Origin: an uncultured Bacteroidota bacterium
GTDB taxonomy: Bacteria > Bacteroidota > Bacteroidia > JABEUT01
Assembly (NCBI GenBank): GCA_903901055.1
Contig: CAIUPO010000028.1
Coordinates: forward strand, 1-64,000
Reading direction: 5' to 3'
DNA: 64,000 nt
Shown: piece by piece, positions 38,807 to 47,290 of the stretch
Numbering within the stretch: position 1 is the first letter of the stretch
Layout: each line of letters opens with the position of its first letter
Translations under genes and position numbers: made by a program
The notes under the pieces: generated by a model
Told to the model about the DNA's origin: nothing
Seen by the model: only the letters and a program-made list of their open reading frames with translations
The model's database searches: none

Positions 38807-40234
38807 TTACTTACTTAATTCTGCTTTAGCTTTCTTAGTTGACGGTAATTCTACATTCAAGTTCCTGCGGGCAAACATTGCTCCACCTAAAGCCCCCATG
38901 AATATTGAATCTGTATGTATGTTGATTTTAATATCATTACCATAATTTTCCCGAATTAATATTTCAAGATATTTAAGGATAGCAGGGTTTCTCGCTACAC
39001 CTCCCGTAAAAGTGAATTCGTTGAACACCCCGCCTGAACGGGCAATGAGCGACATAGCACGCATCAGGATTGCTTTATGTAAACCGCCTAAAATATCTTC
39101 CCGCCTTTCACCTAGATTGGTAAGTTCTCTAAGTTCAGCACCTGCAAATACTGTGCAGGTTGAACAGATGTTCACTTCCTTAGTTGACTTCATTGCGAGC
39201 GGGCCGAGTTCATTCAAAGAAATGCTAAGTTCATCAGCGATGTAACCAAGGTAGCGTCCACATCCTGCTGCGCAACGGTCATTCATCTGGAAACTCGTAA
39301 CCAATCCGTATTTATCCACTTGTATTGCTTTGGTGTCTTGTCCGCCAATATCCAGCACAGTGCGGGTATTGGGGAAAATAGCATGTGCCCCGAAAGCATG
39401 GCACAAAATTTCGGAACGGATACAGTCCTGTGGGAATGGCAAAAGAGCCCGTCCATAGCCTGTTCCTGTCATGTTGCTGATATGAAACTCCAGTTCTGCT
39501 ATTTCGTAAATATGCTCTCGCAAAGTTTCAGAAACGTTCTTAAAGTTGCCTTTCAACAGATTCATCTCTGCGTCAAAGTCCACACTGGTATTGTCAGACA
39601 CCGAATCAGGAAGGTTCTTGTATTTATCTTCCAATTCTTTCATGGCTTTTTCTACCAGCTCCCTAAAGTCAAACTGCACCCTTTCATTTTCAGCAGGGCT
39701 GATACTCTTATCCCAAACGGTCATCAAGGGTTCGAAAAGTTCAGCATCAAGTTTATTTACCTCTTGATTATATTTTTCTGAAACAATATCCCTAAAGAAT
39801 TGATTCTTTGCGCCAAGGTTGTTATAGAGATAATCTCTTTTGATCTCAGGTTTGAAAGACTTACGGATACTTCTTAAATGCCCGATAAATTTCTCTTGCG
39901 TTTCTTCTTCCTTGAAAAATGTTTTGCAAGTCTTCAATAATTCTTCACCAAGCTTATCAAGACGAACTTTGAATTGCTCGTATTGGAAAACACTTTCCAG
40001 ATCATCAATGTATTTTTTGTATTCAGGACGTACTTTAATCTCATCACCAAGCTTGTTTTTCAATACCGAAAAACGTGCGTTGTAAATTGCTTCATCACGG
40101 GCAATATCAGCCGCTACCGAATAATTGGCGCGGGTATTGGTTATTCCACGGCCGATAATTTCGTCCTTCTCATTTATGATTACCGCTTTCGATGTGGTGG
40201 AGCCTAAATCTACTCCGAGATAATATTTGTTCAT
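38807..40234 (-). CDS. bcrA: Benzoyl-CoA reductase subunit A (ATPase, activase)
   Basis: 475 residues of the BadF/BadG/BcrA/BcrD ATPase family. Phosphate-1 motif GVDLGSTTSK (7-16), DIGGQDT (295-301), CAAGC (C321, C325), CSTC (C357, C360) and GGVARN (411-416). The ~180-residue helical insert between residues ~60 and 240 is typical of BcrA and absent from BcrD. With BcrD it hydrolyses ATP to push electrons from ferredoxin to the catalytic BcrBC pair; a [4Fe-4S] cluster is held between A and D. It follows bcrB by 18 bases. Without an intact bcrD its normal partner is missing from this locus. Confidence 0.93.
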   Translation of the reverse strand: MNKYYLGVDLGSTTSKAVIINEKDEIIGRGITNTRANYSVAADIARDEAIYNARFSVLKNKLGDEIKVRPEYKKYIDDLESVFQYEQFKVRLDKLGEELLKTCKTFFKEEETQEKFIGHLRSIRKSFKPEIKRDYLYNNLGAKNQFFRDIVSEKYNQEVNKLDAELFEPLMTVWDKSISPAENERVQFDFRELVEKAMKELEDKYKNLPDSVSDNTSVDFDAEMNLLKGNFKNVSETLREHIYEIAELEFHISNMTGTGYGRALLPFPQDCIRSEILCHAFGAHAIFPNTRTVLDIGGQDTKAIQVDKYGLVTSFQMNDRCAAGCGRYLGYIADELSISLNELGPLAMKSTKEVNICSTCTVFAGAELRELTNLGERREDILGGLHKAILMRAMSLIARSGGVFNEFTFTGGVARNPAILKYLEILIRENYGNDIKINIHTDSIFMGALGGAMFARRNLNVELPSTKKAKAELSK

Positions 40235-40252
40235 GCTTTAATTAGTTGTCAG

Positions 40253-41557
40253 TTAATTCACAATTTCTTCTTCTTGTTTCATAATAATTTTACGTTGCTC
40301 CAACATTTGGAAATAGGATTCCAAGCGGTTTTTAATATTGGCATAAGAGAAGTATCTCGGATCAACTAAATCACTTTCCACAAAACCAACAGGAACACTT
40401 GAGCGTTGTTCAATCTCGCGCATAATCATCAGCTGGCCTGCGGAGAATGAATTACAACTCTTGATTGAATTAATCAGGAATCCATCCGCTTTATAATCCT
40501 TCACATAGTTCTCCAATAATTTTACCCTTTGCGGGAGGTTCATATTGGTATAGCAACCCATACAGTATTTGGCAAGGCTTTCGAGTGGTTCCTTCGGATC
40601 GTGGCGGAAACCAAGGTCGTACACCCCGCCGACTTTAGTATAAGATGAAGCCACAATTACGGCACCCATATCATAAAATATTTTCCAGAATTCACGGAAG
40701 TTTGTCCAATTTGGCGGGCCTTCAACCACCAGTCGGAATTTCTCCTCTTTCAATTCACCTTCGGGAGTAATCGGACCTAAGCCTAATCCCACACGTTGCT
40801 GAACTTCTTCATTCAGCATTGTGTAGTAATCAACCGCCTCCTGTGTACCTCGGAATGCTGTAAAAATCGGGCCTATATAATAAACTCCCGCAAAGTATGC
40901 ATCAATAGGAGAAGGCACATTCTTGGCGCTCTCCAGGATGTTTACCAATAGATCTTCTGCTTTTGCCGAGTTCTCCAACATCTTCGATAAACGCTTTTCA
41001 TCGTATTTTTTACCGGAAACTTTTTCCATTTTCGGAATAACATCTTCCTTCATCTGTTTCACCATGTAGGAAATCTGGTCAGGAGTCATCTTACCGTCTT
41101 CCTGGTAAGGTGTGTGCAGCATGGCTACCGGCACTCCCGGATAAAGGCGTTCCAGGTTTTCAAACCATTTCATGAATGTGAAACAACCGGTGTAACTCAG
41201 TAAAAGTAAATCAGGATTAGGTAATTTTTCACCGGTCGGGCCAACGTTTCCATTCACCATCATACCGATGTCACACTTTACATACGTACAAACATCCTCG
41301 CTGAAACCAAGTTTTTCGGCTTCTTTTATATAATTACCCGATTGTTTGCGCATACCGGATTGCAATGCATTTATTTCAGGATATACCGGCAGCATATCGA
41401 ATGACAGAATCAATTCCGTCAGATTACCGGGTACAAACGTGTACACCACCTTCTTTCCGGTTTCTTTGGTATTGCTTAATTCTTTAAAAAGTTTCGCGGT
41501 CATTTCTTTCTGAATGACCATGCTCTTTTCTTTTACGGCTTCTTTTGGATTGCTCAT
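40253..41557 (-). CDS. bcrB: Benzoyl-CoA reductase subunit B (catalytic)
   Basis: 434 residues, the normal length. Related to the D-component of 2-hydroxyacyl-CoA dehydratases. Stretches such as STFVPGNL-like YTFVPGNLTELIL, GMRKQSGNYI, LLLSYTGCFTFMKWFE, AKNVPSPIDAYFAGVYYIGP, EGPPNWTNFREFWK, SYTKVGG and LINSIKSCNSFSAGQL match Thauera-type BcrB almost word for word, from memory. With BcrC it binds benzoyl-CoA and carries out the two-electron Birch-type reduction to cyclohexa-1,5-diene-1-carboxyl-CoA. Conserved Cys for [4Fe-4S] include those in EDVCTYVKCDIG and KYCMGCYT. Confidence 0.95.
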   Translation of the reverse strand: MSNPKEAVKEKSMVIQKEMTAKLFKELSNTKETGKKVVYTFVPGNLTELILSFDMLPVYPEINALQSGMRKQSGNYIKEAEKLGFSEDVCTYVKCDIGMMVNGNVGPTGEKLPNPDLLLLSYTGCFTFMKWFENLERLYPGVPVAMLHTPYQEDGKMTPDQISYMVKQMKEDVIPKMEKVSGKKYDEKRLSKMLENSAKAEDLLVNILESAKNVPSPIDAYFAGVYYIGPIFTAFRGTQEAVDYYTMLNEEVQQRVGLGLGPITPEGELKEEKFRLVVEGPPNWTNFREFWKIFYDMGAVIVASSYTKVGGVYDLGFRHDPKEPLESLAKYCMGCYTNMNLPQRVKLLENYVKDYKADGFLINSIKSCNSFSAGQLMIMREIEQRSSVPVGFVESDLVDPRYFSYANIKNRLESYFQMLEQRKIIMKQEEEIVN

Positions 41558-41571
41558 TTATATTAATTTTT

Positions 41572-42735
41572 TTATGCCCAGAGTTTAATTGAATCGGAGA
41601 ATGTACCTGCTTGTTCTTTTATCACTTTAAACTGCCCTGTGTTTTCGTGGAACTGGAAGTTGATGTGAGGAATACCTGCTTTATCGCAATCTTTCATCAG
41701 TTCGGGACGGTCGAGTAATGCAGGGTCGCAGAAACTGGCTGCACTGAAAATGACTCCATCTGCTTTGCGTTTCTTCACCAATTTCACCAGGCGTTTTCCT
41801 TTTGGATTACCCACATCATATACGGCAGATGAGAATGTACTTTTGGTAAGGAATGCATTTACCAATGCTCCTATAGGATCATTTGTTGTATCATCAACAT
41901 TACCTTGAATCCATCTGGAACCAAGCATCAAGTCATCATCAACAATGTAGCACCCTGCCATTTCAATTGATTTTATCAAGCCTATTGGAGGTTGCTCGCA
42001 GAATGAACCGCTGATTACAACACGAATGTTGTCCATTGGTTCTCCGCGCTCATCGCTGATAAGATCAATAACATCTTCCAGAATTTCATTATGTTTTTCT
42101 ACAGGAATAACTAAACCTGCACGTAAAACTTTATAGGTTTCTACAGCCGATAACCTCCATGGAAATTCCTGGCGGATGTTATATATATCCTCTATCAGTT
42201 TTCTGTTTGTATTGTATAGAGTAATAGCATGGTTAAGCTTATCGGTAGTTACTTTTACTCCATTTACTTTATAGGCATCATCCATGAACTTTTCCAATTC
42301 TTGCCTGTAAAAAACACCTCCGATAAGCTTATCAAAGTTTTGAGGGTAATCGAAATATCGTTGGAATTTGCCTTTATCCGCAAGCTTGAACATACCACTC
42401 AAGTTGCGCACGCAATCGCAAATGGCGGGAAAAATAAATCCGTCAAATTCCGCAAGGCTGCTGTCAAGGGCCATTTCTATTATTCCTCTTGGTAAGTGAC
42501 AGATATATGATTGGTAATAGGCATCGCCTTTAATTATTTGTTTATGATCGCCTGCGCCCATAATGCCAACCGCCAATCCATTGGCAGCATAAGTAATTTC
42601 TCTCGGGAAATAAATAGGCAAGTATCCCACCAACATGCGGTCTTTCGCATCGGCTTTCCATTCCTTGGCTTTCGTAAAATTCAGGTCAAAAGCCAATTCA
42701 TTGCAATAGTTTAAAATATCATCTAGTTGCTTCAT
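41572..42735 (-). CDS. bcrC: Benzoyl-CoA reductase subunit C (catalytic)
   Basis: 387 residues. Partner of BcrB with the same fold. Motifs include GYLPIYFPREITYAANGL, CHLPRGIIEMAL, FPAICDCVRNLSGMF, RVVISGSFCEQPPIGLIKSIE and AASFCDPALLDRP, whose Cys supply cluster ligands. It opens the bcrCBA block and overlaps the hemerythrin gene by 17 bases, so the oxygen-sensitive reductase and a likely oxygen-binding protein are translated together. High similarity in style to the proteobacterial enzyme, unusual for this phylum, suggests horizontal transfer. Confidence 0.93.
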   Translation of the reverse strand: MKQLDDILNYCNELAFDLNFTKAKEWKADAKDRMLVGYLPIYFPREITYAANGLAVGIMGAGDHKQIIKGDAYYQSYICHLPRGIIEMALDSSLAEFDGFIFPAICDCVRNLSGMFKLADKGKFQRYFDYPQNFDKLIGGVFYRQELEKFMDDAYKVNGVKVTTDKLNHAITLYNTNRKLIEDIYNIRQEFPWRLSAVETYKVLRAGLVIPVEKHNEILEDVIDLISDERGEPMDNIRVVISGSFCEQPPIGLIKSIEMAGCYIVDDDLMLGSRWIQGNVDDTTNDPIGALVNAFLTKSTFSSAVYDVGNPKGKRLVKLVKKRKADGVIFSAASFCDPALLDRPELMKDCDKAGIPHINFQFHENTGQFKVIKEQAGTFSDSIKLWA

Positions 42736-43258
42736 TCAGGTGAAAGTTTTTTATAAAATTTTCGAGTTTTTCTTTTCGTTCCATTCCCAAGGCATTGTCT
42801 TTGTCAATACAATTAAAATAGAGCTTGGCAAGTTCTCTTGCAGTAAGCATAGTATCCATCATGGGGAACAGCTCATCATTTTCGGCAGCCATGTGGTCCT
42901 GTAAATCGCTCACATACCGTGTAAGCTTCTTTTGAACTAAGGCATATTCCTTTAAAGAAAGGTCGTGCCTTATCTCCACTAAAAGCCCACGGAAATTTTC
43001 ATGATGCTCAATTAATTCTTCTACTATGGCTATTACGGCTGCATGTTCAGACTCTTCTAAAATGGGAAACAATACTTTTTCTTCTTTGATATGGTGGTAT
43101 GTGTCGGCATATTCAGCAAAAAAATCGAGCAGGTGATTAATACTATCTGTGTATTCCTGCTCATTCACCTCCCATAATTTATCGAGCGAAGGAACTATAT
43201 TTGCGCCCTCAAGGATGATGGCATGTTCCTTGTACATTAATTCTGAAATTTGAGACAT
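42719..43258 (-). CDS. Hemerythrin-like HHE domain protein
   Basis: 179 residues, all helical. Iron ligands of the HHE type are visible: EHAIILEG at the start, YHHIKEEKVLFP (His-His and Glu), IEHHENFRGLL, and DHMAAENDELFPMM. Such proteins bind O2 or NO at a di-iron site, or repair FeS clusters (YtfE/RIC type). Placed at the head of the bcr train and overlapping bcrC, it may buffer oxygen around, or help mend, the FeS-rich reductases. Role inferred from context. Confidence 0.87.
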   Translation of the reverse strand: MSQISELMYKEHAIILEGANIVPSLDKLWEVNEQEYTDSINHLLDFFAEYADTYHHIKEEKVLFPILEESEHAAVIAIVEELIEHHENFRGLLVEIRHDLSLKEYALVQKKLTRYVSDLQDHMAAENDELFPMMDTMLTARELAKLYFNCIDKDNALGMERKEKLENFIKNFHLNEATR

Positions 43259-43262
43259 AAGG

Positions 43263-43359
43263 GGTATGCTTTTTACATTTACAAAAGAACTGCATACCGA
43301 ACTTTAGAAATAGGATTATAATCACACTTTAGGTATGAATAATATCAAGATTTATACCT
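43263..43359. promoter_or_regulatory. Two inverted GGTAT repeats before the hemerythrin-bcr train
   Basis: GGTATGC (43263-43269) with GCATACC (43292-43298), and AGGTAT (43331-43336) with ATACCT (43354-43359). Four half-sites of the same motif in a 167-base gap suggest sites for a dimeric regulator. The first pair lies within 40 bases of the ATG. Confidence 0.5.
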
Positions 43360-43380
43360 GATGCGCGTCAAGTGTTTTAC

Positions 43381-43394
43381 ATGATAAAAATCAT
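43381..43394. promoter_or_regulatory. FNR-like box ATGAT-AAAA-ATCAT
   Basis: A perfect dyad with TGAT/ATCA cores separated by four bases, the FNR spacing, 122 bases before the hemerythrin ATG. The FNR-type regulator encoded at 27694-28407 has the matching recognition helix. Confidence 0.6.
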
Positions 43395-43425
43395 TTAGGC
43401 AAATAATGAATACTCCGGAGTGCCT

Positions 43426-44607
43426 CTATAGTAAATGAACAGAGACCATTTCACCGGCATTAAATTCGGTGTGGTTTTCATCCAATTCAATTATACAATC
43501 AGCAATTGCAAAAGAACTCAGTTGATATGATTCCCGATTGGGCAAAGGTTCAACTTTACCTTCTGATATTTTCCCTATCACAAAAAAAGTCAACCCTTGC
43601 TTTTTAGTAATTGATGAAGAAAGAGGAAGCTGCAAATGAAAAGGATATTCAGATTGAATGCCCATAATTTTTTTGATTGCAAGTAATACATACTCATAAT
43701 AGCAACAAAGCATTGACAAAGGATTTCCGGGGAGTCCAAAGACTAATGTTTGTTTGCGTTTGCCAAAATAAATAGGTTTGCCTGGCTTTTGTTTTACCCC
43801 ATGAAAAATCTTTTCAACTCCACAATTTTCTATTGCCTTAGTAACGAAATCATAATCCCCAAAGGAAACACCTCCTGTCATCAAAATAATATCGTAATTC
43901 TCCAAATTGCGCTTAACAGTTTCAGTGATTTGTATTACATTATCCTCGGTAATAAAATGAGCAACGTCCATAATATTTAATTCCTTTAAAGCCGCAATCA
44001 ATCCGTATGTATTACATTCATATATTTCCCCTCCTGTTAATGTCTCACCCGGACGCCTTAATTCATTCCCGGTTGTAATTATACAAACTTTAGGTAATGG
44101 ATGTAGTTTTACCGAGGCAATTCCGATAGACGCCAAATAAGCTACCGATGCCGGCATTAGTCTAGTGCCTGAGGGTAAAGCTAAGTCTCCGACTGAATTT
44201 TGCGCACCTTTTTTTCTGACGAATGTTCCTTGCTTTAATTCCGAATCCTTAACAATTAGCTTGCCATTTTCAACTTCCACTTTTTCTTGCATCACCACAG
44301 TATCTGCACCTTCTGGGAGTGGAGCCCCAGTAAATATTCGTATGGCTTCGCCTTGTCCCAAAACTTTCTTTGAAAAGCCACCTGCGGGTATTTCCCCACT
44401 TATTTCAAAAGAATTTTTCCCGGTCCAATCCGAAAATCGGAATGCATAACCATCCATATTGCTTTGGTTGAAAGGCGGGAAATCTATTTTTGAAAATGTA
44501 TCTTCTGCAAGAATAAGTCCGGACGCTTCATTTAAAGAAACAGCCACCGGAGAAAGTATTTCTGCATTTTCCTGAACTAGTTTTTTTGCTTCGGTAACTG
44601 AAATCAT
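43426..44607 (-). CDS. moeA: Molybdopterin molybdenumtransferase
   Basis: 393 residues, usual length. It inserts molybdate into adenylylated molybdopterin. Features include FNQSNMDGYAFR, TGAPLPEGADTVVMQE, ITTGNELRRPGETLTGGEIYECN, MTGGVSFGDYDF and FGLPGNPLSMLCCYYEYV. It overlaps moaA by four bases (ATGA). With moaA and the downstream moaD-moaE-moaC/mog set, nearly the whole Mo-cofactor pathway lies around the Mo-dependent hydroxybenzoyl-CoA reductase. Confidence 0.95.
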   Translation of the reverse strand: MISVTEAKKLVQENAEILSPVAVSLNEASGLILAEDTFSKIDFPPFNQSNMDGYAFRFSDWTGKNSFEISGEIPAGGFSKKVLGQGEAIRIFTGAPLPEGADTVVMQEKVEVENGKLIVKDSELKQGTFVRKKGAQNSVGDLALPSGTRLMPASVAYLASIGIASVKLHPLPKVCIITTGNELRRPGETLTGGEIYECNTYGLIAALKELNIMDVAHFITEDNVIQITETVKRNLENYDIILMTGGVSFGDYDFVTKAIENCGVEKIFHGVKQKPGKPIYFGKRKQTLVFGLPGNPLSMLCCYYEYVLLAIKKIMGIQSEYPFHLQLPLSSSITKKQGLTFFVIGKISEGKVEPLPNRESYQLSSFAIADCIIELDENHTEFNAGEMVSVHLL

Positions 44608-45584
44608 CCTCCAATAGCAATCATGGTACGGTTTTTAATTTTATCTCCGTCATATTCCGAACCATTCTTTTGGAATTGTCCGCCGCGTTCTTTATGCTTG
44701 CTCATTACAGTTTGTTGAATCAGGGGAAGTATATCCACTCCCCTTCTCAGTGCACTTAATAAATCCGTTTCATTTTTAGAGAAGAGGCAGTTTTTCATTT
44801 TACCATCTGCCGTTAGGCGTAAGCGATTGCAGCCTTCACAGAATGGTTGGGTAATAGTATTAATCAAACCTATGTTTCCCTTAAAACCTTCTATCTTATA
44901 TTTCTTTGAGGTATCATGAATTTCCGTTTCAATCTGAGCAAATTTATATTTCATGCCTATGTCACTCAAAATATTAGCAGCCGGATATACTTGTGCATTC
45001 TTCCAGCCGTTACCGCTAAATGGCATAAACTCAATAAATCTAATCTCTAATGGACTATCCTTTGTCAACTCGACAAAGTCAAGAATTTCAACTTCGTTCA
45101 CACCTTTAATCACAACCATGTTCACCTTAACTCTGAATCCTTTTTTGCTCAGTATTTGAATATTTTCAAATACATTATCGAATGTATTCGTCTTGGTTAT
45201 TTTGAAAAACTTCTCTTTGTTTAAAGAATCAAGACTTACATTAACAGTGTGTATTTTTACTTCATCGAAAACATCTATGAATTTATGCAATAATGCCCCG
45301 TTAGTAGTTAATACTAACTCAACCGGGAGTTTAGAAAGAGCGCTGATAATTTCTCCGGCATCCTTTCTAACAAGCGGTTCTCCACCGGTGATTCTGATTT
45401 TTTTTACTCCTTCATTTACAAACAGCTTTGCTATTTCAACTATCTCATCCTTGTTCATCCAGTGGTTCGGGATGTGCGATATTTTATTCCCGTCGGGCAT
45501 GCAATAGAAACAACGCATATTACAAGCCTCTGTTATCGAGATACGCAGATAATCATGTTTGCGGTTGAATGCGTCGTAGAGCAT
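44604..45584 (-). CDS. moaA: GTP 3',8-cyclase, radical SAM
   Basis: 326 residues. First enzyme of molybdopterin synthesis, turning GTP into the 8-cyclo intermediate. It has the radical SAM motif CNMRCFYC near residue 17, ITGGEPLVRKD, and the second C-terminal cluster motif CEGCNRLRLTADGKMKNCLFS. It ends in Gly-Gly, as required in MoaA. It lies between the DUF2461 gene and moeA, 21 bases from the former. Confidence 0.95.
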   Translation of the reverse strand: MLYDAFNRKHDYLRISITEACNMRCFYCMPDGNKISHIPNHWMNKDEIVEIAKLFVNEGVKKIRITGGEPLVRKDAGEIISALSKLPVELVLTTNGALLHKFIDVFDEVKIHTVNVSLDSLNKEKFFKITKTNTFDNVFENIQILSKKGFRVKVNMVVIKGVNEVEILDFVELTKDSPLEIRFIEFMPFSGNGWKNAQVYPAANILSDIGMKYKFAQIETEIHDTSKKYKIEGFKGNIGLINTITQPFCEGCNRLRLTADGKMKNCLFSKNETDLLSALRRGVDILPLIQQTVMSKHKERGGQFQKNGSEYDGDKIKNRTMIAIGG

Positions 45585-45605
45585 GGAGAGTGAAAAGTTT
45601 CCTTT

Positions 45606-46295
45606 TTATATTATTGAAACGCCGTTGGCATCTGTTGTAAGTACGTCGCTCATATAATCAAGGAAAGGGCGCATTTTTTTAAATGTATCACTAACCTGTT
45701 TAACAAAATCGGGGCTCAAAACTTCTTTATCAGTTAATGAATGCCTGAAAATAAATTGCTTGTAACGGAGCAATTCAATGGCAGGATCGTCTTTCGAATA
45801 GCCTTTGGGTGCAGAACTTATTTGCTCCCCTTCCATTCCGTTAAATGCAGCCTTAAGGGATTTATTCGCAAGCATTTTTTTCCATTCCTTATGATTTAAT
45901 GAAATATCCTGCCTTATTCTTTTCAAATCCGCTGGTTCAGGTCCCCAAAAACCTCCTGCCAGAAATGATTTCCCGGGTTCGATATGAAAATAATACCCCC
46001 CTCTTAATTTCTTGGTAGCTCTTTGAAAACCGCCACTCCAGCGGCAACTATAAGGCGTTTTATCATTCGAAAAACGAATATCCCTGTAAATCCGGAAAAG
46101 ACTTTTTTTACCGGAAGTTGTTTCAATTTTATCATGCATGCTCATTTCGATAAGCAGCGCGTCGGCAAATTTTATCATGTTTTCACGCGCCTGAAGATAC
46201 TTGTCTTTATGGGCATTAAACCAATCACGATCATTATTTTTTGAAAGAGTCTTTAAAAAATCGAGTGATGTTTTATCAATACTTATTTTTCCCAT
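45606..46295 (-). CDS. DUF2461 family protein
   Basis: 229 residues, full length for the TIGR02453/DUF2461 family. Typical stretches are FLKTLSKNNDRDWFNAHKDKY, FRIYRDIRFSNDKTPYS and GYYFHIEPGKSFLAGGFWGPEP. The biochemical role is not known. It is first in a unit with moaA and moeA and has its own promoter box at 46325-46332. A link to the Mo cofactor is suggested by position only. Confidence 0.87.
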   Translation of the reverse strand: MGKISIDKTSLDFLKTLSKNNDRDWFNAHKDKYLQARENMIKFADALLIEMSMHDKIETTSGKKSLFRIYRDIRFSNDKTPYSCRWSGGFQRATKKLRGGYYFHIEPGKSFLAGGFWGPEPADLKRIRQDISLNHKEWKKMLANKSLKAAFNGMEGEQISSAPKGYSKDDPAIELLRYKQFIFRHSLTDKEVLSPDFVKQVSDTFKKMRPFLDYMSDVLTTDANGVSII

Positions 46296-46324
46296 TGCAT
46301 TAAGTGTTTACTATTTTTCAACTT

Positions 46325-46332
46325 CAAATGTA
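46325..46332 (-). promoter_or_regulatory. -7 box TACATTTG for the DUF2461-moaA-moeA unit
   Basis: Exact TANNTTTG on the minus strand, 29 bases before the ATG at 46295. Confidence 0.5.
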
Positions 46333-46410
46333 AACAAATAAATATACTGCATCCACTACTTAATAATCCACTATGAAACAGGGCAGAAAACCCGAATGGA
46401 GAGTTATGCC

Positions 46411-46418
46411 TATCTTTG
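46411..46418 (+). promoter_or_regulatory. -7 box TATCTTTG for cvfB
   Basis: Exact TANNTTTG, 20 bases before the ATG at 46439; it is divergent from the box at 46325-46332. Confidence 0.5.
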
Positions 46419-46438
46419 AGCAATAAGCAAATAATAAA

Positions 46439-47278
46439 ATGGCAGAAATAGGGAAATGGAATAAGCTGGAAGTTTTAAAGGAATTAGATTTTGGCGTTTA
46501 TCTGGATGGAGGTGAGCACGGAGAAATACTAATGCCCATCCGCTATGTACCGCAAGATTGCAAGATTGGAGATATAGTAGATGTTTTTATTTACCTCGAT
46601 TCTGAAGACCGGATTATTGCAACCACTGAAAAACCATTTGCAGAAGTGGGTGATTTTGTTTTGCTGGAAGTTGTTTCTGTAAGCAGCGTTGGAGCTTTCC
46701 TTTACTGGGGCTTGATGAAGGATTTATTTGTTCCATTCCGTGAACAAAAACAAAAAATGGAAGTAGGGAACGAGTATGTGGTTTATATTTTTGTGGATGA
46801 TATAAGCGGGCGCATTATGGGTTCGGCTAAGGTGGAAAATTTTCTGGATAAAACCCCACCCGAATTTAAAGAGGGAGACGAAGTTGATTTAATTATTTAT
46901 TCACAAACTGATATCGGATATAACGCAATCATTAACAAAACTCATACCGGATTGTTATTTGACAGTGATGTTTTCAGGACTCTGCACAGAGGTGAAAATA
47001 CGAAAGGGTATATCAAAAAAATACGTGAGGACAAAAAAATTGATTTGCTTCTTGATAAGCCCGGCTATGAGAAAGTGGATGATCTGTCGAAAAAGATTTT
47101 AGATAAATTGAACGAAGAAAACGGATTTATTGGCTTAACGGATAAAAGCCCTGCAGAAGATGTATATAATATGTTTGGTATAAGTAAAAAGAATTTTAAA
47201 AAAGCGATAGGTGCGCTGTACAAAGCAAGGTTGATAATACTTGAAGAAAACGGGATAAGGCTAACTCCAAAACCTTAA
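46439..47278 (+). CDS. cvfB: S1-domain RNA-binding protein, CvfB family
   Basis: 279 residues. It consists of tandem S1-like OB folds (FGVYLDGGEHGEILMPIRYVP; VGAFLYWGLMKDLFVPFREQ; IGYNAIINKTHTGLLFDSDVF) and a C-terminal winged helix (DKSPAEDVYNMFGISKKNFKKAIGALYKARLI). This order matches CvfB, a probable RNA-binding regulator first linked to virulence in Staphylococcus. It heads a plus-strand unit with the DUF457 and DUF6155 genes, 12 bases before the next start. Confidence 0.9.
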   Translation: MAEIGKWNKLEVLKELDFGVYLDGGEHGEILMPIRYVPQDCKIGDIVDVFIYLDSEDRIIATTEKPFAEVGDFVLLEVVSVSSVGAFLYWGLMKDLFVPFREQKQKMEVGNEYVVYIFVDDISGRIMGSAKVENFLDKTPPEFKEGDEVDLIIYSQTDIGYNAIINKTHTGLLFDSDVFRTLHRGENTKGYIKKIREDKKIDLLLDKPGYEKVDDLSKKILDKLNEENGFIGLTDKSPAEDVYNMFGISKKNFKKAIGALYKARLIILEENGIRLTPKP

Positions 47279-47290
47279 TTAATTTTATCA

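Noticed and set aside
40253-42735. 2-Hydroxyglutaryl-CoA dehydratase (fermentation) instead of benzoyl-CoA reductase
   Set aside because: BcrB stretches, the BcrA-type insert and the neighbouring HBCR genes fit benzoyl-CoA reductase far better.
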